64,000 nucleotides of DNA from Micromonospora kangleipakensis (GCF_004217615.1 NZ_SHLD01000001.1:3038001-3102000); one strand, 5' to 3'; positions 36,493-46,023 are shown, numbered from the stretch's first letter. Notes: a model not told the origin generated them from the sequence alone. Translations and numbers: made by a program.

Positions 36493-36524
36493 TTCAGTGA
36501 TCCGTTCTGGCGATCACCACTGAA
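36493..36524. promoter_or_regulatory. nested inverted repeat in the hmp-nsrR intergenic region, candidate operator
   Basis: TTCAGTG (36493-36499) and CACTGAA (36518-36524) form an outer repeat; GTGATC (36497-36502) and GATCAC (36512-36517) form an inner one. It lies 10-41 bases upstream of the hmp start. Position fits repression by NsrR; the sequence is not a textbook NsrR box. Confidence 0.4.
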
Positions 36525-36645
36525 CAGGAATCTGAAAGTCCCCTTCTAGGTCGAAGGTCCCGGGTCCGGGGTCGTCTGAATCACATCCGCTGACCGGCTC
36601 ATCGGCCCGTGTCGCGAGCCGTTCGCGCTGGCTAGGGTCGGTGCC

Positions 36646-37083
36646 GTGAAGCTCAACCGGTCCACCGACATGGCCATGCGGATCGCCATGCTCACCGCCG
36701 CGTCCTCGGCGCGTACCACGGTGGACGAGCTGGCCACCCAGCTCGCGCTGCCCCGCAGCCACGTCGCCAAGGTCGTCCAGCGGCTCCAGCGGATCGGCGT
36801 CCTGGTCACCATCCGGGGGCGCTCCGGCGGGGTGGCCTTCGCCGAGCGCGCTGGCGAGCTGACCGTCGGCCACGTCGTCCGGGCCTTCGAGGGCGACGCC
36901 GAGGTGGTCGCCTGCGAGCAGCCGGCCTGCCCGCTGCTCGCCGGCTGCCGGCTGCGCGGCGAGCTGCGCCGCGCCCAGGCCGCCTTCCTCGGCGTCCTCG
37001 ACGGCGTCCGCCTCGGCGACCTCGTCGACGGCCCCGCCGGCCCCCTGCTGCTCACCCTCGGCGCGCCGGGGGCACACGGCTGA
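36646..37083 (+). CDS. nsrR: Rrf2-family nitric oxide-sensing repressor NsrR
   Basis: The 145-residue Rrf2 regulator has a winged helix at about 1-60 ([20 protein letters not shown]). Its Fe-S cluster cysteines are Cys90, Cys95 and Cys101 in [13 protein letters not shown], spaced C-x4-C-x5-C as in proteobacterial NsrR. NO damages the cluster and relieves repression. It sits back to back with hmp, the classic NsrR target. The start is GTG or ATG near 36646, giving [16 protein letters not shown], typical of NsrR. Confidence 0.92.
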   Translation: MKLNRSTDMAMRIAMLTAASSARTTVDELATQLALPRSHVAKVVQRLQRIGVLVTIRGRSGGVAFAERAGELTVGHVVRAFEGDAEVVACEQPACPLLAGCRLRGELRRAQAAFLGVLDGVRLGDLVDGPAGPLLLTLGAPGAHG

Positions 37084-37135
37084 GGCCGCCCGGCATAGGC
37101 TGCGGGATGACTGGTCCCGGCGGTGGGGAGGATCG

Positions 37136-37768
37136 ATGTCCGTCTCGCATCCGGTGTTCGCGCGGGTCTTCGCGCGGGCCAGCGTCGCAATGGACCGCGC
37201 CGGCGCCGCCGAGCACCGGCATCGGCTGGTCGCCGGGCTGACCGGCAAGGTGGTCGAGGTGGGCGCCGGCAACGGCCGGATGTTCCCGCACTATCCGCCG
37301 ACGGTGGCCGAGGTGCTGGCCGTCGAGCCGGAGCCCCGGCTGCGGGCCGCCGCCCACGCCGCGGCGGCCGACGCCCCGGTGCCGGTCAGCGTGGTGGCCG
37401 GGCTCGCCGAGGCCCTGCCGGCCGCCGACGCCGCCGCCGACGCGGTGGTGCTGTCGCTGGTGCTGTGCTCGGTGCCGGACCAGGCGGTCGCCCTGCGGGA
37501 GGCGCGCCGGGTGCTGCGCCCGGGCGGGCAGCTGCGCTTCTACGAGCACGTGGTCGCGGAGACCCCGGGGCTGCGCCGGGCGCAGCGCTGGGCCGACGCG
37601 ACGATCTGGCCCGCCGTCTGCGGCGGCTGCCACACCGGGCGGGACACCATCGGCGCGATCGGCGCCGCCGGCTTCACCGTCGTCGAGCTGGACCGGTTCC
37701 GCTTCCCACCGACCGGCATCACGATGCCGGCCTCGCCGCACGTGCTCGGCTCGGCGGTGCGGCCGTGA
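37136..37768 (+). CDS. class I SAM-dependent methyltransferase
   Basis: The 210-residue protein has a Rossmann methyltransferase domain: motif [13 protein letters not shown] (residues about 36-47), acidic residue in VEPEPRL and [20 protein letters not shown] (motifs II-III), with [13 protein letters not shown] after. This is the UbiE/Coq5-like or methyltransferase_11 group; the substrate is unknown. ATG 37136 has GGGGAGG upstream. It starts 52 bases after nsrR and could be co-transcribed, but a role in NO response is not implied. Confidence 0.88.
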   Translation: MSVSHPVFARVFARASVAMDRAGAAEHRHRLVAGLTGKVVEVGAGNGRMFPHYPPTVAEVLAVEPEPRLRAAAHAAAADAPVPVSVVAGLAEALPAADAAADAVVLSLVLCSVPDQAVALREARRVLRPGGQLRFYEHVVAETPGLRRAQRWADATIWPAVCGGCHTGRDTIGAIGAAGFTVVELDRFRFPPTGITMPASPHVLGSAVRP

Positions 37769-37876
37769 CCCGGGGCGGCGCGGCGGTACCGCAGTGACCC
37801 GGGGCGGCACGGCGGCCGACAGCACGCCGGCCCGGGGCGGGGGCTCCGGCGCCGTCGACCGGAAGGAGACACGGGG

Positions 37877-38677
37877 ATGACCGCGACGACCGGGTACGCG
37901 CCGGTGAACGGGCTCCGGATGTACCACGAGATCCACGGCGAGGGTCGGCCGCTGCTCCTGCTGCACGGCGCCTTCTCCGACATCACCACCGACTTCGGCG
38001 ACCTGCTGCCGCTGCTCGCCCGTGGCCGCCGGGTGATCGCCGTCGAGTTCCAGGGCCACGGGCGCACCGCGGACATCGACCGTCCGCTGACCATCGAGCA
38101 GTTGGCCGCGGACTGCGCCGAGCTGCTCCGTCACCTCGACGTCGGACCCGTCGACGTCTTCGGCTTCAGCGTCGGCGCCGGCGTCGCCCTGCAACTGGGC
38201 CTGCGCCACCCCGACCTGGTGGACCGCCTGGTGCTCGCCTCCATCACGTACGACAGCGCCGGTTTCCACCCCGGGCTGCTCGACGGGATCGAGCAGCTCC
38301 AGCCCGAGCACCTGCACGGCTCGCCGTACCACGCCGGGTACCTGCGGCTGGCCCCGCGACCGGAGGACTTCCCCACTCTGGTGGCGAAGGTGAAGGAGAT
38401 GGACCGCAACCTGCCGGACGTGCCGGCCGACGAGGTCCGCGGGCTCGCGGCCCCGGTGCTGATCGTGGTCGGTGACTCCGACATCGTCCGCCCCGAGCAC
38501 GCGGTGGAGCTCTTCCGGCTGCTCGGCGGGGGCGTGGCCGGCGACGCGGTGGGGCTGCCCCGCAGCCGGCTGGCGATGCTCCCCGGCACCAGCCACGTAG
38601 GGATGATGCAGCGGGCCGACTGGATCGCCGCGATGGTGGACGACTTCCTCGGCGTGGCCGCGCCCGCAAGCGCCTGA
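37877..38677 (+). CDS. alpha/beta hydrolase
   Basis: The 266-residue enzyme has HGAFSD at the oxyanion site, GFSVGAG as the nucleophile elbow (Ser near residue 98), Asp in VVGDSDIV and His in PGTSHVGM as the triad. It falls in the general esterase/peroxidase-type group of the fold. ATG 37877 has GGAAGGAG nine bases upstream. It lies about 110 bases after the methyltransferase, and its end faces the truncated lipase-like stub on the other strand. Confidence 0.85.
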   Translation: MTATTGYAPVNGLRMYHEIHGEGRPLLLLHGAFSDITTDFGDLLPLLARGRRVIAVEFQGHGRTADIDRPLTIEQLAADCAELLRHLDVGPVDVFGFSVGAGVALQLGLRHPDLVDRLVLASITYDSAGFHPGLLDGIEQLQPEHLHGSPYHAGYLRLAPRPEDFPTLVAKVKEMDRNLPDVPADEVRGLAAPVLIVVGDSDIVRPEHAVELFRLLGGGVAGDAVGLPRSRLAMLPGTSHVGMMQRADWIAAMVDDFLGVAAPASA

Positions 38678-38689
38678 CGGTCAGCGGCG

Positions 38690-38852
38690 GCCGTCCGGCC
38701 CGCCCGCCGCCGCTGATGAAGCTGTCGGCCAGCGCGACGGCGGCGGTGGGCAGGGCGGCCGCTGCGGCCCCGGGTGGGGCGACGGCGGCCGACAGCGCGG
38801 CCGAGGCGACGGCGAGCGCCGCCGCCAGCACGGTTCGACGGAGCACGGACAT
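38690..38852 (-). pseudogene. truncated secreted GDSL/SGNH-type hydrolase stub (signal peptide plus first motif)
   Basis: From ATG 38852, with a good GGAGG seven bases upstream, the frame reads a classical signal peptide (MSVLRRTVLAAALAVASAAL to GAAAAALP). VALADSFISG follows, which resembles the block I GDSx motif of actinomycete secreted GDSL hydrolases. After this the frame runs into sequence antisense to the neighbouring hydrolase gene with poor codon pattern, so some 200-plus residues are missing. The gene is best seen as 3'-truncated by deletion. The family call rests on one motif and is tentative. Confidence 0.5.
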
Positions 38853-38944
38853 GCGCGGCCTCCGTCCAGCCATGGAATCCTCTGGGCGGCGATCGGGCCA
38901 ACGCGCGTGTGCCGGCCGTCAACGGCCGGACATACGATCGGTCG

Positions 38945-39664
38945 ATGGCAGCCCTCGTGCACCAATCGGTCTCCACCTGGCAGCAGCCGTTGCCACCGGT
39001 CGCGTCACCGGCCCGGCAGGCCCTGGTCGACCTGCTCGCGGCGCGGATCCTGGAGTCGGGCCCCGGTCGGCTGCGGATCGGCGTCGACGGCTTCACCGCC
39101 GCCGGCAAGACCTCGCTCGGGCACGAGCTCGCCGAGCGGATCGCCGTCGCCGGCCGCCCGGTCCTGCGGGCCAGCCTCGACGACTTCAAGCGTCCCTGGC
39201 GGGACCGGCACCGGTACGACCGCTTCTCCGGCCCCGGCTACTACCGCAACGCCTTCGACCTGGCCGCGATCCGCGACCTGCTGCTGGCGCCGGCCGGCCA
39301 GGCGGGCTCCGGGCGTTGCGTGCTCTGCCTGCGCGACCCGCTCACCCAGCTCGACCACGCCGACGTCGTCACGCCGGCCGCGCCGGACGCGGTGCTCGTC
39401 GTCGACGGCGTCTTCGCCTTCCGTCCCGAGTTGGACGACCTCTGGGAGCACCGGATCTGGCTGGACGTGCCGGCCGAGCTCTCGGTGCGCCGGGGCGTGG
39501 CCCGGGACGCCGACCGGGAGGGCGCCGAGGCGGCCGAGCGGCTGCACCGGGACCGCTACCTCGCCGCCGAGCAGGTCTACCTGGCCGAGGCGGACCCGGT
39601 CCGCCGGGCCGACGTGGTCGTCGACAACAGCGACTTCGGCCGACCGCGCCTGCTGCACGGCTGA
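38945..39664 (+). CDS. uridine kinase-like P-loop nucleoside kinase
   Basis: The 239-residue protein has a P-loop GVDGFTAAGKTSLG (residues about 40-53), then SLDDFKRPW, GPGYYRNAFD and VLVVDGVFAFRPELDDLWEH. These are typical of actinobacterial uridine kinase-like proteins, which phosphorylate uridine/cytidine or related compounds. ATG 38945 has only a weak ribosome site. It is a stand-alone gene before the topoisomerase IV operon. The stop is followed by about 270 bases of non-coding sequence with no clear hairpin. Confidence 0.83.
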   Translation: MAALVHQSVSTWQQPLPPVASPARQALVDLLAARILESGPGRLRIGVDGFTAAGKTSLGHELAERIAVAGRPVLRASLDDFKRPWRDRHRYDRFSGPGYYRNAFDLAAIRDLLLAPAGQAGSGRCVLCLRDPLTQLDHADVVTPAAPDAVLVVDGVFAFRPELDDLWEHRIWLDVPAELSVRRGVARDADREGAEAAERLHRDRYLAAEQVYLAEADPVRRADVVVDNSDFGRPRLLHG

Positions 39665-39932
39665 GCCGTATTCCCTGCCCGCGGACCGGGCGGGTCGGGA
39701 AGACAACCGGTGGGGCAGGTCGTTGTCGTCCACGGACGCCCGCCCCGCCCGCGCCCCGCCGCGGGTCGGCGCAGGCCCCGTGCGAGGGTGACGTAACGGC
39801 ACACCCGGCGGGTGCCACGGCGTTGTCACAGCGCCGGGCTAGGCTCGCTGCGGCGCGCCGCGCGTGGCGGTCGAGTGGGTGAGATCGACACGTGAGCGGC
39901 ACCACACCGCCGAGACCTGGGAGTACGACCAG

Positions 39933-41990
39933 TTGACCGCACAGCCTGAGACCCTGTACGGGGCCGACGACCTCACGCACCTCGAGGGGCTGGACGCCGT
40001 CCGCAAGCGCCCCGGCATGTACATCGGCTCGACCGACAGCCGTGGCGTGGGTCACCTCGTCAACGAGATCCTCGACAACTCGACCGACGAGGGTGTCGCG
40101 GGTCACGCCACCAAGGTCGAGGTGATCCTGCACGCCGACGGCTCGGTGCAGGTCGACGACGACGGCCGGGGCATCCCCACCGACGTGCACGCCAAGTCCG
40201 GCATCTCCGGCGTCGAGCTGGTGCTCACCCGGTTGCACGCCGGCGGCAAGTTCGGCGGCTCGGGCTACAAGACCTCCGGCGGGCTGCACGGCGTGGGCGC
40301 CTCCGCGGTCAACGCCCTCTCCCGGCGGTTCGACGTCACCGTCCGGCGCGGTGGCAAGGTCCACGCGATGTCGTTCCGGCACGGCGTACCGGGGATCTTC
40401 GACGGGCCCGGCCCGGACGCGCCCTTCACCCCCGGTCCGGGCCTGCAGATCGTCGGCGCGATGAAGCGCGGCCAGCGGACCGGCACCTCGATCCGGTGGT
40501 GGCACGACACCCGCTACTTCGAGACCGGCGCCCGGCTGGACACCGAGGCGGTCCGGCTCAAGCTCCGCAACACGGCGTTCCTCGTCCCCGGCGTGGCCTA
40601 CCGGCTGCGCGACGAGACGGGGGAGGAGCCCACCGAGGAGGGCTTCCACTTCCCCAACGGCCTCAGCGACATGGTGGAGTTCCTCGCCCCGGCCGGCGAC
40701 CGGCCGGTCTCCGGCACACTGCTGATCACCGGCGAGGGGACGTACCGGGAGAACGCCGCCGACGCCAACGGCGTGATGCAGTCCAACGTGCAGCGCCGGG
40801 CCGAGATCGAGGTCGCGTTCCGCTGGGGCACCGGCTACGAGCGCACCGTGGAGTGCTTCACCAACACCATCCGCAACGCGCACGGCGGCACCCACCGCAA
40901 GGGCTTCGAGCGGGCCCTGGTCCGCACCCTGGCCGAGGCGGCCCGCAACACCCGCGGCATGCTCCGCCCCAAGGAGGACGCGCCCACCCTGGACGACGTC
41001 CTCGAGGGGATGACCGCCGTGGTGCACGTCCGCATTCCGGAGCCCCAGTTCACCTCGCAGACCAAGGACGAGCTCTCCACCGCCGGCATCACGAAGGTGA
41101 TCCAGGGCCTGGTCGAGCAGCACCTCAAGGCCTGGCTGGAGGACCGGCGCACCAAGGCCGAGGCGCGGACGGTGCTGCAGAAGATCGTCGACGCGGCCCG
41201 GGTCCGGCTGACCCAGAAGCAGCAGAAGGACGCGGCCCGGCGCAAGACCGCCCTGGAGGGCGCGTCGATGCCGGCCAAGCTGGTCGACTGCCGGGCCACC
41301 GGGGTGGACCGCAGCGAGCTGTTCATCGTGGAGGGAGACAGCGCGCTCGGCACGAGCCGGATGGCCCGCTCCTCGGAGTACCAGGCGCTGCTGCCGATCC
41401 GCGGCAAGATCCTCAACGTGCAGAAGGCGAACCTCCAGCAGGTGCTGGACAACGCCGAGTGCGCCGCGATCGTGCAGGTGCTCGGCGCCGGCTCGGGGCG
41501 GACCTTCGACCTCTCCGCGCTGCGGTACGGCCGCGTGCTGATCATGGCCGACGCGGACGTCGACGGCGCGCACATCCGCACCCTGCTGATCACGCTCTTC
41601 GCCCGGTACATGCGCCCGCTGATCGAGGCCGGCCGGCTCTTCGCCGCCATGCCGCCGCTGCACAAGATCACCACCAAGGGGCGCAACCCGCAGACCATCT
41701 ACACCTACACGCAGGCGGAGATGGCGGCGACCGTCCGCAAGCTGGAGAAGGCCGGCAAGCAGATCGTCACCCCGATCCCGCGGTTCAAGGGCCTCGGCGA
41801 GATGGACGCCGACGAGCTCTGGGAGACCACCATGAACCCGGCCACCCGGGCGGTCCGCCGGATCACCCTCGACGACGTCGAGGCGGCCGAGCGGATCCTC
41901 GAACTGCTGATGGGGGAGAAGGTCGAACCCCGCCGCAACTGGCTGATCGACTCGGCCGACCGGGTCGACCGCGAGGCGATCGACGCATGA
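39933..41990 (+). CDS. parE: DNA topoisomerase IV subunit B
   Basis: The 685-residue protein has the GHKL ATPase (LVNEILDNSTDEG; DDDGRGIPT; TSGGLHGVGASAVNALS, residues about 30-115) and transducer. A Toprim domain follows (LFIVEGDSALGT near 465, MADADVDGAHIRTLL), and the protein ends MGEKVEPRRNWL. It is a type IIA topoisomerase B subunit that decatenates chromosomes with ParC. I chose TTG 39933 (LTAQPETLYG) because GGGAG lies 9 bases upstream; the open frame begins earlier at 39864. parC starts 33 bases downstream in the same operon. As it is paired with parC and not in an oriC context, ParE is preferred to GyrB. Confidence 0.9.
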   Translation: MTAQPETLYGADDLTHLEGLDAVRKRPGMYIGSTDSRGVGHLVNEILDNSTDEGVAGHATKVEVILHADGSVQVDDDGRGIPTDVHAKSGISGVELVLTRLHAGGKFGGSGYKTSGGLHGVGASAVNALSRRFDVTVRRGGKVHAMSFRHGVPGIFDGPGPDAPFTPGPGLQIVGAMKRGQRTGTSIRWWHDTRYFETGARLDTEAVRLKLRNTAFLVPGVAYRLRDETGEEPTEEGFHFPNGLSDMVEFLAPAGDRPVSGTLLITGEGTYRENAADANGVMQSNVQRRAEIEVAFRWGTGYERTVECFTNTIRNAHGGTHRKGFERALVRTLAEAARNTRGMLRPKEDAPTLDDVLEGMTAVVHVRIPEPQFTSQTKDELSTAGITKVIQGLVEQHLKAWLEDRRTKAEARTVLQKIVDAARVRLTQKQQKDAARRKTALEGASMPAKLVDCRATGVDRSELFIVEGDSALGTSRMARSSEYQALLPIRGKILNVQKANLQQVLDNAECAAIVQVLGAGSGRTFDLSALRYGRVLIMADADVDGAHIRTLLITLFARYMRPLIEAGRLFAAMPPLHKITTKGRNPQTIYTYTQAEMAATVRKLEKAGKQIVTPIPRFKGLGEMDADELWETTMNPATRAVRRITLDDVEAAERILELLMGEKVEPRRNWLIDSADRVDREAIDA

Positions 41991-42022
41991 CCACCGGGTT
42001 CGTTCGGAAGGAAAGCTGAGTC

Positions 42023-44512
42023 ATGGCACGCCGCAAGGAAGACCGCACCAAGGCGGACCTGTCCGCCTTCGACCAGGCCGGCGCGCGGGTCTTCGACAAC
42101 CCGCTGGTCACCGAGGTCTCCGACTCCTACCTGGAGTACGCCTTCTCGGTCATCCACTCCCGGGCCCTGCCCGACGCCCGGGACGGCCTCAAGCCGGTGC
42201 ACCGGCGGATCCTCTGGTCGATGTACGAGCAGGGCTACCGCCCGGACCGGGGCCACGTGAAGTCGGCCCGGGTGGTCGGCGACGTGATGGGCAAGTACCA
42301 CCCGCACGGCGACACCGCCATCTACGACGCGATGGTCCGCCTCGCCCAGGACTTCTCGCTCAACGCGCCGCTCATCGACGGGCACGGCAACTTTGGAAGT
42401 CCGGACGATGGACCGGCTGCGGCGCGCTACACCGAGGCGCGGATGTCCCGCGAGGCGATGCTGCTCGTCGGCGAGCTGGGCGAGGACACGGTCGACGTCG
42501 AGCCGAACTACGACGGCTCGCTGACCCAGCCGACGGTGCTGCCGGCCGCCTTCCCCAACCTGCTGGTCAACGGCGCGTCCGGGATCGCGGTCGGGATGGC
42601 GACCAACATGATCCCGCACAACCTCGGCGAGGTGGTCTCCGCCGCCCGCTGGCTGATCAACCACCCGGACGCCGACCTGGACAAGCTCATGGAGTTCGTC
42701 CCCGGCCCCGACCTGCCCACCGGCGGGCTGCTGCTCGGCCTCGACGAGGTGCGCCGGGCGTACGAGACCGGGCGCGGCGTGGTCCGGATGCGCGGCCGGG
42801 TGGAGATCGGCCCGCTCGAGGGCAGCCGCGGCCGACAGGCCATCACGGTCACCGAGCTGCCGTACGGCATCGGCGCGGAGAAGGTCATCGCGGCGATCAC
42901 CAACGAGGTCAACAAGACCAAGCGGCTCACCGGCATTGCCGACGTCAAGGACCTGACCGACCGGGAGAACGGCACCCGGCTGGTCATCGAGTGCAAGGTG
43001 GGTGTCAACCCGCAGGCGCTGCTGGCCGACCTCTACCGGCTCACCCCGCTGGAGCAGTCCTTCGGCGTGAACAACCTGGTCCTGGTCGACGGACAGCCGC
43101 AGACCCTCGGGCTCAAGGCGCTGCTGGAGGTCTTCCTCGCCCACCGGTACGACGTGGTGACCCGGCGCACCTCCTACCGCCGCCGCAGGCGCGAGGAGCG
43201 GCTGCACCTGGTTGACGGCCTGCTCATCGCCCTGCTCGACATCGACAAGGTGGTGAAGCTGATCCGGGGCAGCGACGACGCCCAGGCCGCCAAGGACGGC
43301 CTGATGCGCCAGTTCAAGCTCTCCGACATCCAGGCCACCTACATCCTGGACACTCCGCTGCGCCGGCTGACCAAGTACGACCGGATCGAGCTGGAGGCCG
43401 AGCAGGAGAAGCTGCGCGGCGAGATCGCCGAGCTCTCCACCATCCTCGACGACGAGAAGGTCCTCCGGAAGCTGGTCTCCGACGAGCTGGCCGCCGTGGT
43501 CAAGCAGTTCGGCGCCCCGCGCCGGACCACCCTGGTCGACGGCGACCTCAAGGAGGTGCTGGCCGCCTCCGCGCCGGCCGGGCCGCTGGAGGTCGCCGAC
43601 GACCCGTGCCAGGTGATCCTCTCCGCGACCGGGCTGGTCGCCCGGACCGCGGCCGAGTCGGAGGAGGCCGCCGAGGGGCGGCGACGCAGCGGCCGGGTCA
43701 AGCACGACGCGGTACGCGCGGTCGTCCACTCCACGGCGCGCGGCCGGGTGCTCGTGGTGACCAGCGCCGGCCGGGCGTTCAAGATCGACGTGCTGCCGCT
43801 GCCGGTGCTGCCCGAGCAGTCCGGCACGGTGTCGCTGCGCGGCGGCATGTCCGCGGCCGAGCTGGTGCCGCTGGAGCCGGGCGAGACGGTGGTCGGCCTC
43901 GCGCCGCTCGGGCCGTCCGCCGAGGGCTCGCCGGGCCTGGCCCTGGGCACCCGGCAGGGCGTGGTCAAGGTCTGCGCCCCGGAGTGGCCGGTCCGCTCCG
44001 ACGAGTTCGAGGTCATCTCCCTGCGCGAGGGGGACGAGGTGGTCGGGGCGACCTGGCTCACCGACGGCGCGGAGACCCTCGCCTTCGTCTCCTCCGAGGC
44101 GTCCCTGCTGCGCTTCGCCGCCTCCGTGGTCCGGCCGCAGGGCGTCAAGGGCGGCGGCATGGCCGGCATCAACCTGCCGGACGGGGCCCGGGTGGTCTTC
44201 TTCGGCGCGGTCCGCACCGACGACCCGGGCCACGGTGAGCCGATGGTGGTCACCTCGACCGGGGCCACGGTGAAGGTGACGCCGTTCGTGGCGTACCCGG
44301 CGAAGGGGCGGGCGACCGGCGGGGTCCGCGCGCAGCGGTTCCTCAAGGGCGAGCTGGAGCTGGCCGTGGCCTGGATCGGCTCGCGCCCGGTCGGCGCGAC
44401 GGCCACCGGCGACCCGGTCGAGCTGCCCCCGGCGGACCCGCGCCGCGACGGCTCCGGCTTCGCCGTCATGCTCGGCCCCACGGTTGTCGGCCACCGCGTC
44501 GACCGCGACTGA
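42023..44512 (+). CDS. parC: DNA topoisomerase IV subunit A
   Basis: The 829-residue protein is the cleavage subunit of topoisomerase IV. The winged-helix catalytic region contains the active-site Tyr136 in AARYTEARMS. Quinolone-region residues lie in GKYHPHGDTAIYDAMVR. The tower and coiled-coil follow to about 500. The C-terminal domain has degenerate beta-pinwheel blades (for example GRVLVVTSAGRAFKI, GLALGTRQGVVKV), and no clear GyrA box is seen, favouring ParC. ATG 42023 has GGAAGGAAA upstream. It is co-transcribed with parE, and a long hairpin follows the stop. Confidence 0.9.
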   Translation: MARRKEDRTKADLSAFDQAGARVFDNPLVTEVSDSYLEYAFSVIHSRALPDARDGLKPVHRRILWSMYEQGYRPDRGHVKSARVVGDVMGKYHPHGDTAIYDAMVRLAQDFSLNAPLIDGHGNFGSPDDGPAAARYTEARMSREAMLLVGELGEDTVDVEPNYDGSLTQPTVLPAAFPNLLVNGASGIAVGMATNMIPHNLGEVVSAARWLINHPDADLDKLMEFVPGPDLPTGGLLLGLDEVRRAYETGRGVVRMRGRVEIGPLEGSRGRQAITVTELPYGIGAEKVIAAITNEVNKTKRLTGIADVKDLTDRENGTRLVIECKVGVNPQALLADLYRLTPLEQSFGVNNLVLVDGQPQTLGLKALLEVFLAHRYDVVTRRTSYRRRRREERLHLVDGLLIALLDIDKVVKLIRGSDDAQAAKDGLMRQFKLSDIQATYILDTPLRRLTKYDRIELEAEQEKLRGEIAELSTILDDEKVLRKLVSDELAAVVKQFGAPRRTTLVDGDLKEVLAASAPAGPLEVADDPCQVILSATGLVARTAAESEEAAEGRRRSGRVKHDAVRAVVHSTARGRVLVVTSAGRAFKIDVLPLPVLPEQSGTVSLRGGMSAAELVPLEPGETVVGLAPLGPSAEGSPGLALGTRQGVVKVCAPEWPVRSDEFEVISLREGDEVVGATWLTDGAETLAFVSSEASLLRFAASVVRPQGVKGGGMAGINLPDGARVVFFGAVRTDDPGHGEPMVVTSTGATVKVTPFVAYPAKGRATGGVRAQRFLKGELELAVAWIGSRPVGATATGDPVELPPADPRRDGSGFAVMLGPTVVGHRVDRD

Positions 44513-44529
44513 CCGCCGGCCCGTGTCGA

Positions 44530-44579
44530 TCAAGAGGTTTGCGTCATCCAGAGGCTCTCTGGTGACGCAAACCTCTTGA
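44530..44579. terminator. long two-tier hairpin between parC and the permease gene
   Basis: A perfect 17-bp stem (44530-44546 pairs with 44563-44579) encloses, after one bulged T, a second 6-bp stem CCAGAG/CTCTGG with loop GCT. It lies between converging stops and should end transcription both ways. It is much less GC-rich than the other terminators here and may be a dispersed palindromic element. Confidence 0.75.
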
Positions 44580-44587
44580 CCACCGGG

Positions 44588-45931
44588 TCAGAGTTCGGGT
44601 TCGGGGCCTCGGCGGGAGTCGGGGGTGGTGCCGCGCAGGCGGGCGATCAGGCGCATGCCGTGGTAGATCACCAGGGCGGCGACGGTGCCCAGGGCGATGC
44701 CGTTGAAGGAGAGGTCGCCGGCCGTCAGGGTGTAGTTGGCGGCGCCGATGATCAGCGCCACGGCGGCGGTCATCAGGTTGACCGGGTCGTGGAAGTCGAC
44801 CCGGTTCTCGATCCAGATCCGGGCGCCGAGGATGGCGATCAGGCCGTACAGCGCCGTGGTGGCCCCGCCCAGCACGCCGGCCGGCACGGTGAGGATCAGC
44901 GCGCCGAACTTCGGGCTGAGCCCGAGCAGCACTGCCGCCACCCCGGCCACCCAGTACGCCGCCGTCGAGTAGACCCGGGTCGCCGCCATCACCCCGATGT
45001 TCTCCGCGTACGTGGTGGTGCCGGAGCCGCCGCCCGAGCCGGCCAGCACGGTGGCGATGCCGTCGCCGAGGAACGCCCGGCCCATGTCCCGGTCCAGGTT
45101 GCTGCCGGTCATCGCGGCCACCGCCTTGACGTGCCCGGCGTTCTCCGCGATCAGCACCAGGATCACCGGGATCACCAACACCACCGCCCGCAGGCTGAAG
45201 CTGGGCGCGTGGAACTCGGGCAGCCCCACCCAGGCGGCCTCCTTCAGCCCGGTCACCGCCTTCGGGTCCAGCTCGCCGAGGACGGCGGCGAGCACCCAGC
45301 CGACCAGCACGCCGAGCAGGATGGAGAGCCGGGCCAGGAAGCCCCGGAACAGCACCGTGGCGAGCAGGATCGCGACCAGGGTGACCACCGCGATCAGCGG
45401 CTGCGCCTTCACCCCGCCGTTGCCGCCGCCGTCCCAGGCGACCGGCGCGAGGTTGAGCCCGATCAGCGCGACGATCGCGCCGGTGACCACCGGCGGCATC
45501 AGCGCGTCGATCCACCGGGCCCCGGCGAGCTGCACCACCACGCCGACCAGCGCCAGCGCCGCGCCGGCCACCACGATGCCGCCGAGCGCCGGGCCGATGT
45601 CGCCGCCGGCCTTCGCGGCCAGCACCGGCGCGATGAAGGCGAACGACGAGCCGAGGTACGACGGCAGCCGGTTGCCGGTGATCAGCAGGAAGAGCAGCGT
45701 GCCGATCCCGGAGAAGAAGAGCGTGGTGGCCGGCGGGAAGCCGGTGATCAGCGGCACGGTGAAGGTGGCGCCGAACATCGCGACCACGTGCTGCACGCCG
45801 ACCCCGACCGTACGGGGCCAGGAGAGCCGTTCACCGGGGTGGACCACGTCGCCCGGTCGGATCGACCGGCCGTCGCCGTGCAGGCTCCACGGCGACCGAC
45901 GGGACCGCGGTGCGGTGGGGGACTGGGTCAT
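44588..45931 (-). CDS. NCS2-family uracil/xanthine permease
   Basis: The 447-residue membrane protein has about 14 hydrophobic segments and NCS2 signatures: VGVQHVVAMFGATFTVPLI near residue 45, NRLPSYLGSSFAFIAPV near 85, LIAENAGHVKAVAAMTG (the conserved Glu of the substrate site in this family) and GSGGGSGTTTYAENIGVMAA. It resembles UraA, so proton-linked uracil uptake is most likely; xanthine or uric acid is possible. The start is ATG 45931. It is followed by the long hairpin. Confidence 0.9.
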   Translation of the reverse strand: MTQSPTAPRSRRSPWSLHGDGRSIRPGDVVHPGERLSWPRTVGVGVQHVVAMFGATFTVPLITGFPPATTLFFSGIGTLLFLLITGNRLPSYLGSSFAFIAPVLAAKAGGDIGPALGGIVVAGAALALVGVVVQLAGARWIDALMPPVVTGAIVALIGLNLAPVAWDGGGNGGVKAQPLIAVVTLVAILLATVLFRGFLARLSILLGVLVGWVLAAVLGELDPKAVTGLKEAAWVGLPEFHAPSFSLRAVVLVIPVILVLIAENAGHVKAVAAMTGSNLDRDMGRAFLGDGIATVLAGSGGGSGTTTYAENIGVMAATRVYSTAAYWVAGVAAVLLGLSPKFGALILTVPAGVLGGATTALYGLIAILGARIWIENRVDFHDPVNLMTAAVALIIGAANYTLTAGDLSFNGIALGTVAALVIYHGMRLIARLRGTTPDSRRGPEPEL

Positions 45932-46023
45932 GGTGCGCCCTTCGCGTCGTCAGGTGACGGGGGCGTGATCGACCCTGAGAGTTGTTTCTAGCACGAACCC
46001 GGCCGCCGCCCGGTATCGGCCGG

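Noticed and set aside
39665..39932. Promoter hexamers TTGTCA and TAGGCT before parE
   Set aside because: The two are only about 11 bases apart, too close for a standard sigma-70 promoter, so I do not annotate them.
39933..44512. gyrB-gyrA near the replication origin
   Set aside because: No dnaA, dnaN or recF nearby, the A subunit lacks a clear GyrA box, and the gene spacing fits topoisomerase IV.
41705..44533. Minus-strand open frame of about 940 codons opposite parC
   Set aside because: parC is unmistakable on the plus strand; the antisense product has only repetitive Val/Asp/Gly/Leu/His composition.
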